Below are positions 29,440 to 39,570 of a stretch of DNA of 41,708 nt, in pieces. Both the position numbers and the translations under genes were made by a program. A model generated the notes under the pieces. The model saw only the letters and a list, made by a program, of their open reading frames with translations, ran no database searches and was not told where the DNA came from. Location: the NCBI GenBank assembly GCA_964496975.1, contig CAZCBN010000013.1:1-41708 (forward strand), read 5' to 3'. The DNA comes from CAZCBN01 sp964496975 (GTDB taxonomy: Bacteria > Planctomycetota > Phycisphaerae > Phycisphaerales > UBA1924). Positions within the stretch are counted from its first letter, which is position 1. Each line of letters opens with the position of its first letter.

Positions 29440-29996
29440 CGGTTCACGAAAACCCAGGGACCCAAGTCCTTGGGCTTCGCCGTTCACTGCCCAAGCGCCC
29501 GCGTGGAATGACTGGCTCCACTGCACCGCAAACGCCGACGCCATGTGGCTGCCCGGCGTACCGCAAGGCCGGCGGACGCGACACAACCGAACCCACATTG
29601 ATCGCGACAGCGACCGCCCGTTGCCCTCCCGAGAACCCCCAGGGTTCTAGCGTTCTGCGCACAGAATCAACTCGCCTCTGTGCGGGCGACAAAGAGCAGA
29701 ACATCGCTTGCGCCGTGACCGAAGGCGGGACGCTTTAGGAACGCGGTAACGTGTGAGACGTCTTGTCCCGTGCTAACCAACTCAGCGACAGCGAGTCCTG
29801 CATGGCCAATCAGCAGCGATCGCCGCAACAAGTCGTTGCGTTTGACGACTTATTGACAAGAATCGACTTCATCAGCATGCGATGACAAACCCGAAGAGCA
29901 CGCACGAAATTATAATAAATATAAACTATAGCATGCACTTAAATAAGACGCTTACGTAGAGCAGAGCCTTCGAGCCCAAGACACGCACAGATAGCA
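29440..29996. other. Non-coding low-GC flank of the island
   Basis: Composition falls stepwise after nuoH, and 29890-29960 is strikingly AT-rich for this genome. A 7-bp inverted repeat AGAACCC-CCA-GGGTTCT lies at 29632-29648 without a T-run. Short open frames on both strands (29508-29738, 29444-29704) have no recognisable content or ribosome site. No tRNA, integrase or transposase remnant was identified. Confidence 0.6.
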
Positions 29997-31436
29997 CTAC
30001 AAGATTTCGAGCTCGACACCATGCTCATTTGCAAGTGGCAACAATCGCCTCCGCAGCTCGTCTCGACTTAAACCCTGATGTCTCTTGTACAAAACGCTGA
30101 TGACGATGCCAAGGGCGTGATCGCCATCCACATCGTCTTTGTGCGGCACCCACCCATCGAGCTCGACGATATCCAAGTCAGCCTCTGCTCCGACATCCCT
30201 GAGGCGAACGCACAGGGCGTGCAATAACCCCGGCACGTCACGGTCACACGAAACCCGGATAGTGGCGCACGCCAGTTCCCTTCGGTATTCCCACGGCGAC
30301 GTCGGCGATACGAGAGTCGCAAACATCACAATATCATCTGCCCGGAAGGGCTCCTGAGGCACGCCATCAATGTTATTGGGAAAGTTTCTAATCGCCCTGT
30401 TCACTGTGAGCACAAACCGGTCGCGGGACATGTGCACGCCAATACCGGACGGTTCTATGCCGTTACGTTCCACGGCAAGAATGTTGACGGCGAGGCCCGA
30501 CATCGCTCGGCAGCAACTCCTTACGATCTTCTGCGGCGGTATCGGTTGCGTACTACCTCGCGATAAGTCTATCGCAGCGCCGCATGTTGAGACGAAATCA
30601 GCCGACGCGCTCAACAATCCAAGTCTGTCTCGACACACCAAAAAAAGGTATGTGTAGTCACGAGTAGACCTGTCCGCAGCTTCCAGAGGTCCAGTTCCCT
30701 CGGGCAGCCCCCGGCCGAACGGCGGAACCGCCACACTGAACGACTTCCTAAAATCACCCTGCTTGGCGGCATCTAATGTTGGGAGTACCTTACCTAAAAT
30801 GCTCTCGCGGACAACCTCGTCTTCCGACTTACCTTCTGGCAAACGATCTCTTCTGATGTAGATGCGAAAAGCCTGCTCGAGATGGACTTCTGCCCCCCCG
30901 GGTACAATCCGACGAGTTATCTCATCGTGCTGAGCTATCTCCCACCCAAGCTCTCCCAGAGTACGGGCATAGAACACTGGTCCGTATCTCGCTGCATTGA
31001 AGACGACATAGCGGTGGAGCAATCTATCGCGACGCACCGTGTCGAAACGAGGCGCACGAGAAGGCTCAATACGTACGTGAATCTCCTCGAGGCCCCGACA
31101 ATCCACCGGAGCCCCAGCGATTCCCATGGGCTTTTTCGATAGCGATGCAGCGAGCGCAGCCTGTTCCTCGGAACTGCAAAGTCGACTGATCGATGAAGGC
31201 GATCCTTCAACAAAGAGTTGCAAGAAACCCACCGGACCCATTGCCCGAACGCATGCACATCGAATTGTAAACGGTATCTTCGGCCCGTCACCCGCTTGGT
31301 CAGAACTCGAATTGCGATGCGAAATGGGCGCAAGGTCCCCGCGACCAGCAAGATAATCCAGAACTTCCGCCGAGACACCCCGGCGATTGACGCCGCAGAC
31401 AGTTACAACGGCAAACTTGTTCTGGACTTTTGGCAC
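29997..31436 (-). CDS. Protein with four ACT-like modules, low-GC, unknown function
   Basis: Start taken as GTG 31436 because GGAGG lies exactly 6 nt upstream; the ATG at 31442 abuts the GGAGG and is too close. 479 residues. Four regions read like the first strand-helix of ACT domains: FAVVTVCGVNRRGVSAEVLD (8-27), YVVFNAARYGPVFYARTLGE (143-162), YLFLVCRDRLGLLSASADFV (263-282) and ATIRVSCDRDVPGLLHALCV (391-410), each followed by further strands. ACT domains bind amino acids or other small ligands and regulate enzymes, but no catalytic domain is visible here. Codon use and about half G+C differ sharply from every neighbour, indicating horizontal gain. The exact family is not recognised. Confidence 0.8.
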   Translation of the reverse strand: MPKVQNKFAVVTVCGVNRRGVSAEVLDYLAGRGDLAPISHRNSSSDQAGDGPKIPFTIRCACVRAMGPVGFLQLFVEGSPSSISRLCSSEEQAALAASLSKKPMGIAGAPVDCRGLEEIHVRIEPSRAPRFDTVRRDRLLHRYVVFNAARYGPVFYARTLGELGWEIAQHDEITRRIVPGGAEVHLEQAFRIYIRRDRLPEGKSEDEVVRESILGKVLPTLDAAKQGDFRKSFSVAVPPFGRGLPEGTGPLEAADRSTRDYTYLFLVCRDRLGLLSASADFVSTCGAAIDLSRGSTQPIPPQKIVRSCCRAMSGLAVNILAVERNGIEPSGIGVHMSRDRFVLTVNRAIRNFPNNIDGVPQEPFRADDIVMFATLVSPTSPWEYRRELACATIRVSCDRDVPGLLHALCVRLRDVGAEADLDIVELDGWVPHKDDVDGDHALGIVISVLYKRHQGLSRDELRRRLLPLANEHGVELEIL

Positions 31437-31467
31437 GATCATCCTCCGAGGAGCGTCTGCGATGCAA

Positions 31468-31497
31468 AGGATACCAGAACGACCCTCTGAAGTTGAA
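31468..31497 (-). promoter_or_regulatory. Possible promoter of the ACT-repeat gene
   Basis: On the minus strand TTCAAC (31497-31492) is 18 nt from TATCCT (31473-31468), which is preceded by TGG like an extended -10. It lies about 30 bp before the GTG start. The -35 match is weak. Confidence 0.25.
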
Positions 31498-31536
31498 CCC
31501 GGCCTCGCGTTTTTTTCTGGACGCCACGCGAATGGC

Positions 31537-31552
31537 ATGACCTAGAGGTCAT
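31537..31552. repeat. Inverted repeat at island boundary
   Basis: ATGACCT-AG-AGGTCAT, 7-bp perfect arms, straddling the stop codon of the binding-protein gene exactly where G+C changes. It could be an operator for the ACT-repeat gene or a scar of insertion. No matching copy was found at the other end of the island. Confidence 0.5.
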
Positions 31553-32496
31553 TTCTTACCTCGCTGTGATCTTTCCCCCTCCCGCCACCCCTCCAGCACC
31601 CGCGCCAGCTCCTCGCACACCTCCGCCATCGACGTGCTCGGCAGCAGGCCCAGCGGGTGATCGATCAGCGCGAACCGCCCGCGCCGCTTCGCCGGCGTCT
31701 CAAGCTCCGCCAGCACGCCCAGCGCCGGCGCGGCCGCGGCCGCGTCCGGCGCGCCCGGCGGCTCGCCGTACGCCCTCGGCTGCAGCAGCACCACCGCGTC
31801 GGGCGAGAGCCGCAGCACGTCCTCCGGCGACAGCTCCACCCACGCCGCCCCGTCCGCCAGCGCCGGCACGCCCCCCAGCCGCACCAGCAACTCGTGGTGC
31901 ACCGAGCCCGGCCCCAGCGCCCCCGCTGGCTGCACCGCCCCCAGCAGCAGCACCCGCCCCACCGCCGCGTACCCCTCCCCCCGTCGCCGCGCCGCCGACA
32001 GCACCCGCGCCCCGGGCTCGGCACGCGCCGGCTCCACCCAGGGCGACAGCGCCGCCGCGATCTCGTCCGCCCCGCGCGCCACGTCGTCCAGGCTCAGCAG
32101 CCGCACGTCCAGCACGACCCAGCCCCGCTCACCCGCGAGCCGCACAAACGTCGTCGGCAGGTCGCGCGAGCCCCACTGCGTGAAGACGTGCGTGGGCCGC
32201 GCGCGCAGCAGCGCCTCGTAGTCGACGTGCTCCTGGTGCCCCACCGTCGGCACACCGGGGTCCAGCACCACGTCGTAGTCATGCCGCCCCACCACGCGGT
32301 GCGCCAGACCAAGGTCCCGCACAATCACGCCCACCGCCGGGCTGAAGGCGACGATCCGCGGGCCGTCATCGGCGTGCCCGTCGCCATCGCCGCCGCCGCC
32401 GCCGTCAGGCCCAGCCCGGCCGCACCCCGAGGCCAGCAGCAGCACCACCACCACGCCACGCCACGCACGCCCGGCGAGCCACGTGCCGCGCGTCAC
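31549..32496 (-). CDS. ABC-type substrate-binding lipoprotein, BtuF/FecB-like
   Basis: Start GTG 32496 in a GTGA overlap with the upstream gene; 315 residues. A hydrophobic signal ends in lipobox ASGC (Cys25), then a Gly/Asp-rich tether. The mature part has the helical-backbone binding-protein pattern: RIVAFSPAVGVIVRDLGLAHRVVG, then VPTVGHQEHVDYEALLRARP and VVLDVRLLSLDDVARGADEIAAAL. The C-lobe has LSPEDVLRLSPDAVVLLQP. This family captures cobalamin, haem or ferric siderophores for a BtuCD-type importer. No permease or ATPase gene is adjacent, so the ligand cannot be set. VGRHDYDV is typical of the cobalamin-like subgroup, suggestive only. Confidence 0.85.
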   Translation of the reverse strand: MTRGTWLAGRAWRGVVVVLLLASGCGRAGPDGGGGGDGDGHADDGPRIVAFSPAVGVIVRDLGLAHRVVGRHDYDVVLDPGVPTVGHQEHVDYEALLRARPTHVFTQWGSRDLPTTFVRLAGERGWVVLDVRLLSLDDVARGADEIAAALSPWVEPARAEPGARVLSAARRRGEGYAAVGRVLLLGAVQPAGALGPGSVHHELLVRLGGVPALADGAAWVELSPEDVLRLSPDAVVLLQPRAYGEPPGAPDAAAAAPALGVLAELETPAKRRGRFALIDHPLGLLPSTSMAEVCEELARVLEGWREGERSQRGKK

Positions 32497-33899
32497 GCGT
32501 CGCCCCCCGCCGCGTTCACGGCGTCGGCCAGACGCTTCAGCGCCGCGTCGCTGTGCAGGGGCCACGCCCAGGTGCGGTCCTCGGCCAGCGCCGCGTCGGC
32601 GCTCGCCGCGCGCACATCGAGCGCCGTCCGCCGCAGCGCGTCGATCCCCTCGCCGTGCGCCGCGCGCGAGTCCTCCAGCAGCGTCTGAAGCCGCGCGTAC
32701 GCCGCCGCCCGCTCCGCGCTGCGCGGCGGCATCGCGGCGATCTGCGCAACCAGTTCATCGCGGAGCCGCTGCCGGGGCGCGTCGCCCAGCAGGCGCGGGT
32801 GGTGCCGGGCGGCGTGCGCGCGCCACGCGGCCCGCGCCGCGTCGGCGCTGCTGGCCGCGGGCTCGGGCCGCGCGCACAGGTCTGGGTCGAGCAGCAGCGT
32901 CGCGGTGACCACGGCCGTGCGCGCGGGCGCGGCCCCCGCCGCCCCCGCACCCGCGGGCCACCCGGCGAGCCACCGCTCCGTCGCCCGCGTGTACGCCCCG
33001 CCGCCCACGCCGTGGATGAACAGGTCCGCCCCGAAGAGCCGCACCGCCGCGTCGAGCAGCAGCGCCCGCGGGGCCAGCTCCGCCGGCGGCACACCCGCCG
33101 CCTCGGACGCGAACACCGGCCGCCGGGCCCGGCCCGGCGCGAGCCGCCACAGCGGGAGCTCCACCCGCGACGCATCGGCCCGAAGCGGGCGCACGTCGGC
33201 GGCCTCGTGCTCCCGCGCGGCGTCGTTGTACGCGCCGACGCACGCCGCCGGGTCGTCAATCATCGCACGCACCAGCGTGGCGAACGCCGCCGTCCCCGCG
33301 AGCCACGACGCAAAGACCATGGGCCGCTCGGGCAGGCCGAGCCGCTCCTGCAGCAACGCCGCGTTGGCCCGCGCGGCTTGCTCCGCGAGCGTGCGCGCGC
33401 CGGCCTCGGCGTGCTGCGAGAGCGCCTGCCGCACACGTGCGACCACGCCGCGGTGGTGCGGGTGGATCCCCGGGTCGATGTCCTCCGCCGAGGCCGCCGA
33501 CGCGGGCCGCGACGCCGGCGGCACGCCCGCCGCCTCGGCGCGCTCGCCCTCCCCCGCCAGCACGCGGACGGTGCGCTCGACGAGCCGCCCGCCCGCGGCG
33601 TGCGCGGGCACGCGGAGGGTGCCGACCTCGGCCTCGTCCTGGTCGGCCACGAGCCACACCACGCCCGCGCCGAGCCGCCGCGCCGCCGCCTCGGCCGCGA
33701 GGTACTTCGCCACAATCCCGGCGTGCCAAACTCCCGGCTGGTGCCCGGTCCAGATCAGAGGCCGATCCAGGGGCAGGCCCAGCTCACGGCGGAAGGCCTC
33801 GCTCGCCGCGGGCCGCGCCCCGCGCGGCACCGACCACGCCGCGAGCAAGGGCTCCACGCGGACAAGCGGCGCAGGGAGAGACGCCGTGGCGAGCGACAT
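32493..33899 (-). CDS. Conserved GHQP-motif protein, remotely BshC-like
   Basis: Start ATG 33899; 468 residues. LIWTGHQPGVWHAGIVAKYL (about 48-67) and VVWLVADQDEAEVGTLRVP resemble the N-terminal Rossmann-like part of bacillithiol synthase BshC, in which a GHQPG motif contacts the substrate. The middle has LFGADLFIHGVGGGAYTRAT, seen in planctomycete proteins of unknown function. The C-terminus is helical and Arg-rich. A cysteine-adding role is therefore only a guess, and bshA/bshB are absent here. The stop overlaps the binding-lipoprotein start by 4 bp, so the two should be co-translated. Confidence 0.75.
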   Translation of the reverse strand: MSLATASLPAPLVRVEPLLAAWSVPRGARPAASEAFRRELGLPLDRPLIWTGHQPGVWHAGIVAKYLAAEAAARRLGAGVVWLVADQDEAEVGTLRVPAHAAGGRLVERTVRVLAGEGERAEAAGVPPASRPASAASAEDIDPGIHPHHRGVVARVRQALSQHAEAGARTLAEQAARANAALLQERLGLPERPMVFASWLAGTAAFATLVRAMIDDPAACVGAYNDAAREHEAADVRPLRADASRVELPLWRLAPGRARRPVFASEAAGVPPAELAPRALLLDAAVRLFGADLFIHGVGGGAYTRATERWLAGWPAGAGAAGAAPARTAVVTATLLLDPDLCARPEPAASSADAARAAWRAHAARHHPRLLGDAPRQRLRDELVAQIAAMPPRSAERAAAYARLQTLLEDSRAAHGEGIDALRRTALDVRAASADAALAEDRTWAWPLHSDAALKRLADAVNAAGGDA

Positions 33900-33950
33900 G
33901 GCGGAAGGTAGGCCTCCCCCGAGCGCACGCGGGGCGGGCCGGGGACGCGC

Positions 33951-33988
33951 GAAAAAAGACCCGCCGGCTCATGATCCGAGCCGGCGGG
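33951..33988 (-). terminator. Rho-independent terminator of the haloperoxidase-like gene
   Basis: A perfect 11-bp GC stem (33960-33970 with 33978-33988) closes a 7-nt loop. On the minus strand it is followed by TCTTTTTTC. It lies about 85 bp beyond the stop at 34074. Confidence 0.92.
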
Positions 33989-34073
33989 CCGTGGGCTTTC
34001 TTCGCACGCGGCGCGACATGGGCGACGCGCCCGCGTGCGGCCTTTGGCGGCGCTCCGATCACGCCGCCCGCGA

Positions 34074-35378
34074 TCAGGCGCGGCGGCGACGCGAGGCGAG
34101 CACGCCCGCGGCGAGCAGCGCCGTGGCGGCGCCCGGCGTGGGCACGCTGAAGTACCCGTTGGCGAAGAGCCACTCGCCGATGGAGCGGCCGGCGAACAGG
34201 CCCGCCTGGTTGTCAAACTGCCAGTGGATGCCGCCGTAGATGCGGCTCTGGCCCGCCTCGTTCGCCGCCTCGGAGAAGGAGGAGAAGAAGCGGGTGAGGC
34301 CCGTGGCCTCCTCGGTGTACGAGAAGGCGACGTTGTCGGTGCCGAAGTAGAGCTCGAGGATCTTGCTCATGGCGCCGCTGAAGGTGCTGTGGCCCGAGGT
34401 GTAGGAGGGGTGGTTGGGCGTGGTGAGCAGGGGCACCCAGTTCACGTCGCCGATGGTGTCGTCCGAGCCGTCCGTGTCGCCCAGGTTGATGCCGGTGACG
34501 GGGCGCCAGTACTCATAGGCGTACTTGGTGTCCCAGGCCGAGACGGCCGCGTCGGCCGCGCCGGCGCCGAGCATCGCCATCAGGCGGGCCGTCTCCACCA
34601 GGCTCAGGTTCTGCGACGAAGCAAGGCTCATGCCGATCTGCAGGAACTGGCCCGGGGGCGTGACGGTGCCGGCGTTCGCGGCCCAGAAGCGGGCGATGTC
34701 GGTCTGCTCGGCGGTGCGGGTCGCGCTGTTCAGGCTGCCGAGTGACTTCACCTCGTTGTACGCGGCGATGTACTCGGCCGAGCCGACGGCCGGCGGGGTC
34801 GGGGCGCGGAACTGCGAGGTGGAGTTCATGAGCCAGGGCGTGACGTTCGCGTACTGCGGCACCGCGCCGTTGGCGAAGCCGGGGGGCGTGGGCCGCCACT
34901 GGCCGATCGCCGCGCCGCCCGTCTCCACGACGGCGTTGCCCGCGCCGTCGCCCGAGCGCAGGCCCAGGAGGCCGCTGGCGACCGAGGCGCCGAAGGCCGC
35001 GCCGTTGGCCGTGTTGTTGTTCATCGGCAGGCCGCCGAGCTGCGAGGAGAGCAGCGCATCAAAGGAGGCCGACTGGCTGCCGAAGAGCGAGGTGAGGACG
35101 CCGTGCGCCGCCGCCGCCGCCGCCGCCTCGGACGACCAGTTCGAGTTGCCGCGCTGCGTCGTCGCGTAGCGGCGGTTGCCGCCCTCGATCGACACCACGG
35201 CGTCGTACATCGCCGTGTTCACCATCGCCATCGCCCGGGCCGCGGCCGGCGGGGGGGTGTTGGACGTGCGGATCGCGTTCAGCAACGCGTCGTTCCACTC
35301 CAGAATCGGGCTCGCCGAAGCGAGGCCGGCCGACAGGGCCACGGTGGCGGCGATCGCCGCGGTGTGCAGGTTCTTCAT
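34074..35378 (-). CDS. Vanadium haloperoxidase-like PAP2 protein with sorting tail
   Basis: Start ATG 35378; 434 residues. Signal peptide at 1-22 (ending near GLASAS). The vanadate/phosphate site is built from KYAYEYWRP (about 283-291), HPSYTSGHSTFSGA (about 315-329) and SRIYGGIHWQFDNQAG (about 375-390), which supply the usual Lys/Arg, Ser-Gly-His and Arg-His groups. This is the bacterial vanadium-dependent haloperoxidase/PAP2 clan; whether it halogenates or is a phosphatase cannot be told from sequence. The tail VPTPGAATALLAAGVLASRRRRA ends in a hydrophobic helix and Arg cluster, a PEP-CTERM-like exosortase signal. It has its own terminator. Confidence 0.92.
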   Translation of the reverse strand: MKNLHTAAIAATVALSAGLASASPILEWNDALLNAIRTSNTPPPAAARAMAMVNTAMYDAVVSIEGGNRRYATTQRGNSNWSSEAAAAAAAHGVLTSLFGSQSASFDALLSSQLGGLPMNNNTANGAAFGASVASGLLGLRSGDGAGNAVVETGGAAIGQWRPTPPGFANGAVPQYANVTPWLMNSTSQFRAPTPPAVGSAEYIAAYNEVKSLGSLNSATRTAEQTDIARFWAANAGTVTPPGQFLQIGMSLASSQNLSLVETARLMAMLGAGAADAAVSAWDTKYAYEYWRPVTGINLGDTDGSDDTIGDVNWVPLLTTPNHPSYTSGHSTFSGAMSKILELYFGTDNVAFSYTEEATGLTRFFSSFSEAANEAGQSRIYGGIHWQFDNQAGLFAGRSIGEWLFANGYFSVPTPGAATALLAAGVLASRRRRA

Positions 35379-35599
35379 CTCTTGAAACTCCAGGTGCGGA
35401 AGCGCCCGCGCGCAGCACCCCCACTGGCCGCCGAGCCGCCCTGTGCGGCTTCGCTCGGTCAGTCCTTCGTTGCGCGCCGGGTGGCGTGTGGGAACTATGC
35501 GTAGGAAACTACACCCGACTCACACGCCGAGCCACCCGTTTTCTAGACTGCTGGTCTGGCCAGCCCGCAAAGGCTGAAGATTCCGCGGGGACCGCCCGT

Positions 35600-37156
<1,557 letters not shown>

Positions 37157-37324
37157 CGGTCGGTGCTCCTGTCCCCACGCCGCGGGGCGGCAAAGCCCGG
37201 CGCGGCGGGGGCGTCATCGTGGGCGGGGAAGTCATCGTGGATTGTGCGCCGGGCGGGCCCCGCGCGGGCAAGCCGCCCGCCCCGCCCGCCCCGCCGGGAG
37301 GGACGGGCCCGCCGGGCAGGCCGC

Positions 37325-37795
37325 TCACCCGGGCCCGTACTCGGCCCAACTGGTGTTCGTCTCCGTCACCCGCACCCGCTCCAGCCGCAGGCCCCGCGGC
37401 AGGGCGTACCGGTTGCCCTCGGCGTCGGCGCAGTCACCGCCCAGGGCGAGGCGCTCGGCGACAAAGTCATAGATGCGCCGGGCCATCGCCTCCGTCGTCG
37501 GGTCATGCCCCTCGAACACAATGAGCCGCTGCCCCTCGGGGTGCTCGCGGAGCCGCGGCAACGCGGGGTCGTCCGAGTTCAGGGCCAGCGCGTGGTCGTA
37601 CTCGTCGATGTGCCCCTGCACCGCGAGCTTCAGCGCCTTGAAGTCCACCACCATGTCGTTCGCGTCCAGCGTCTCGGCCGACAGCACCACGTCCACCCGA
37701 CGCGAGTGCCCGTGCGGGAACCGGCACCGCCCCGGGTGCTTGCTCAGCATGTGCCCGCTCTCGACATGAAACGACTTGCAGACCCGGTATCGCAT
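37325..37795 (-). CDS. queD: 6-carboxytetrahydropterin synthase QueD
   Basis: Converts dihydroneopterin triphosphate to 6-carboxytetrahydropterin, first committed step to preQ0 and queuosine. 156 residues. Zinc ligands come from VESGHMLSKHPG and CRFPHGHS (Cys plus HGH); DFKALKLAVQGHIDEYDHAL and the closing VRVTETNTSWAEY with its Glu are family signatures. Start ATG 37795 is the first Met before the conserved KSFHVESGH. Part of queC-queE-queD; the folE gene for the substrate is not in the window. Confidence 0.94.
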   Translation of the reverse strand: MRYRVCKSFHVESGHMLSKHPGRCRFPHGHSRRVDVVLSAETLDANDMVVDFKALKLAVQGHIDEYDHALALNSDDPALPRLREHPEGQRLIVFEGHDPTTEAMARRIYDFVAERLALGGDCADAEGNRYALPRGLRLERVRVTETNTSWAEYGPG

Positions 37796-37908
37796 GAGGC
37801 ATCGCTCGCACAGCCCGAAACGGGCGGGTGAAAACAATAGGAAAGCCCCCACGCCGCGACCGCTCCCCGCCCCAACACCCGACGCGAAACCCGCCCCCAC
37901 CCGACCCC

Positions 37909-38658
37909 TCACGTCCCCCGCGTGTGCCCGAACAGCTCGATGTGCAGCCGGTGCGCGTAGCGCCAGTTCCGCGCCAGGCACGTGCGGATCGTCCACTCCA
38001 CGAGCGCCCGATCGGGCCGCTCCGTCCCCTCGGGCATCAAAAACACCTCGCCGGGCCGCCACCCGCGCAGCGTCGCCAGCAGCGCGTCGATCTCCGCCAG
38101 GTCCCGCTCGCCCGTCACCACAAACTTGAACTGCCGCGCCCGGCCCCCGCCCCCAGCCCCACTGAACATCCCCGAATCGCTGCGGTCCAGCAGCGCCTGC
38201 AGCGCCGCGGTGTTGATCCGTCGCGCCTCGTGCCGCTCGGCCCACAGGCCCAAGGGGTCCCGCGCATCCCCCCGCGGCGTGGAGTTGGACAGCTTCGGGC
38301 TCAGGCTCAGCAGGTCAAACGCCACGTCGTCCCGGTCCACCGTGCCCGCCGTCTCGATCGTGACATGCACCCCCTGCGCGCGCAGCCCGCTGGAGAGCGC
38401 CGCGAGCTGCGGGAACACCATCGGCTCCCCGCCCGTCAGCACCGCGTGCGACAGGCCCGACGCCGCCGCCTCGGCCAGCAGGCTCTCGACCGTCCGCGTC
38501 TCCCCCTCGGGGCTCCAGCTCGCGTAGGGCGTGTCGCACCACCGGCACCGCAGGTTGCACCCCGAAAGCCTGCAAAACCAGCTCGGCACGCCCACGAGCG
38601 ACCCCTCGCCCTGCAGGCTGCAAAACGTCTCGGAGATGAGCACCGCGTCGCCGGCCAC
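37909..38658 (-). CDS. queE: 7-carboxy-7-deazaguanine synthase QueE
   Basis: Radical SAM enzyme that contracts 6-carboxytetrahydropterin to 7-carboxy-7-deazaguanine. About 250 residues. ETFCSLQGEGSLVGVPSWFCRLSGCNLRCRWCDT appears in pieces: QGEG loop, then CNLRCRWC cluster ligands. VLTGGEPMVFPQLAAL and VTIETAGTVD are conserved. Start set at GTG 38658; TTG 38664 is equally possible, and neither has a strong ribosome site. It sits 36 bp after queC. Confidence 0.93.
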   Translation of the reverse strand: MAGDAVLISETFCSLQGEGSLVGVPSWFCRLSGCNLRCRWCDTPYASWSPEGETRTVESLLAEAAASGLSHAVLTGGEPMVFPQLAALSSGLRAQGVHVTIETAGTVDRDDVAFDLLSLSPKLSNSTPRGDARDPLGLWAERHEARRINTAALQALLDRSDSGMFSGAGGGGRARQFKFVVTGERDLAEIDALLATLRGWRPGEVFLMPEGTERPDRALVEWTIRTCLARNWRYAHRLHIELFGHTRGT

Positions 38659-38694
38659 GCCCAAGCGTACCCGCAGCCCGCCGCCGCGACGGCC

Positions 38695-39429
38695 TTACAC
38701 CGCGTCCCCGCTCACCTCGGCGTACCGCGTCGGGTCGTCCAGGTGCGCCTCGGCGAAGCCGCGCCGGCGGATCTGGCAGCTGTCGCACCGCCCGCACGCG
38801 AAGCCCTCGGGGCTCGGGTCGTAGCACGAGTGCGTCAGCCCCAGCGGCACCCCGTGCCGCGACGCGAGCCGGATGATCTCCGCCTTCGTCAGATCAATCA
38901 GCGGCGTGTGCACCCGCACCGACTCCTCGCCCCGGGCCGCCGCCTCGACGCCCGCCTTGGTCGCCAGGTTCGCCACCTCGCCAAAGGCCGCGATGAACTC
39001 GGGCCGGCAGTCGGGGTACCCGGAATAGTCCACCGCGTTCACGCCGACGTACACGTCGCGCGCGCCCAGCGTCTCGGCGTAGCCCAGCGCGATGGAGAGA
39101 AAAATCAGGTTCCGCGCCGGCACATACGTCACGGGGATGCCGCGCGACATCTCCCCGTCGGGCCGGTCCTTGGGCACGTCGATCGCCGCGGTGAGCGCCG
39201 ACCCGCCGAAGAGCCGCAGGTCCAGCGGGTAGACGACGTGCCCCGCCGCGCCCAGCGCCGACGCCACCCGCTGCGCCGCCTCGATCTCGGCGTGGTGCCG
39301 CTGCCCGTAGCGGAACGTCAGCGCGTGGCACGAAAACCCGTCGTGCTGCGCCACCGCGAACGCGGTCGCGCTGTCAATCCCGCCGCTCAACAGAACGACG
39401 GCCCGGCGAAGCGAAGACGTGCCCGTCAT
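38695..39429 (-). CDS. queC: 7-cyano-7-deazaguanine synthase QueC
   Basis: ATP-dependent conversion of the carboxy intermediate to preQ0. Start ATG 39429; 244 residues. VVLLSGGIDSATAFAVA holds the PP-loop SGGIDS (15-20). Also FRYGQRHHAEIEAA, VPARNLIFLSIALGYAE and VGVNAVDYSGYPDCRPEFI, and the C-terminal zinc cysteines (SCYDPSPEGFACGRCDSCQ). First gene of the minus-strand que group. Together the three genes cover GTP-derived pterin to preQ0, lacking folE and queF here. Confidence 0.95.
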   Translation of the reverse strand: MTGTSSLRRAVVLLSGGIDSATAFAVAQHDGFSCHALTFRYGQRHHAEIEAAQRVASALGAAGHVVYPLDLRLFGGSALTAAIDVPKDRPDGEMSRGIPVTYVPARNLIFLSIALGYAETLGARDVYVGVNAVDYSGYPDCRPEFIAAFGEVANLATKAGVEAAARGEESVRVHTPLIDLTKAEIIRLASRHGVPLGLTHSCYDPSPEGFACGRCDSCQIRRRGFAEAHLDDPTRYAEVSGDAV

Positions 39430-39570
39430 GCCCGCCAGCGTACCGGCCCGGCCGCGCGAGCGCCCGACCGCGCCGGCGTGCAAAGGAGCCGGGCCGCCCC
39501 GCGCATCCCCACGCGGAGCGGCCCGCCCCAAGGCCCACAGGCCCCCAGATGTGCACACGATCGCCGCGGC

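Noticed and set aside
29444..29738. Short frames on both strands after nuoH
   Set aside because: No ribosome site, no family and atypical composition; probably non-coding flank of the island.
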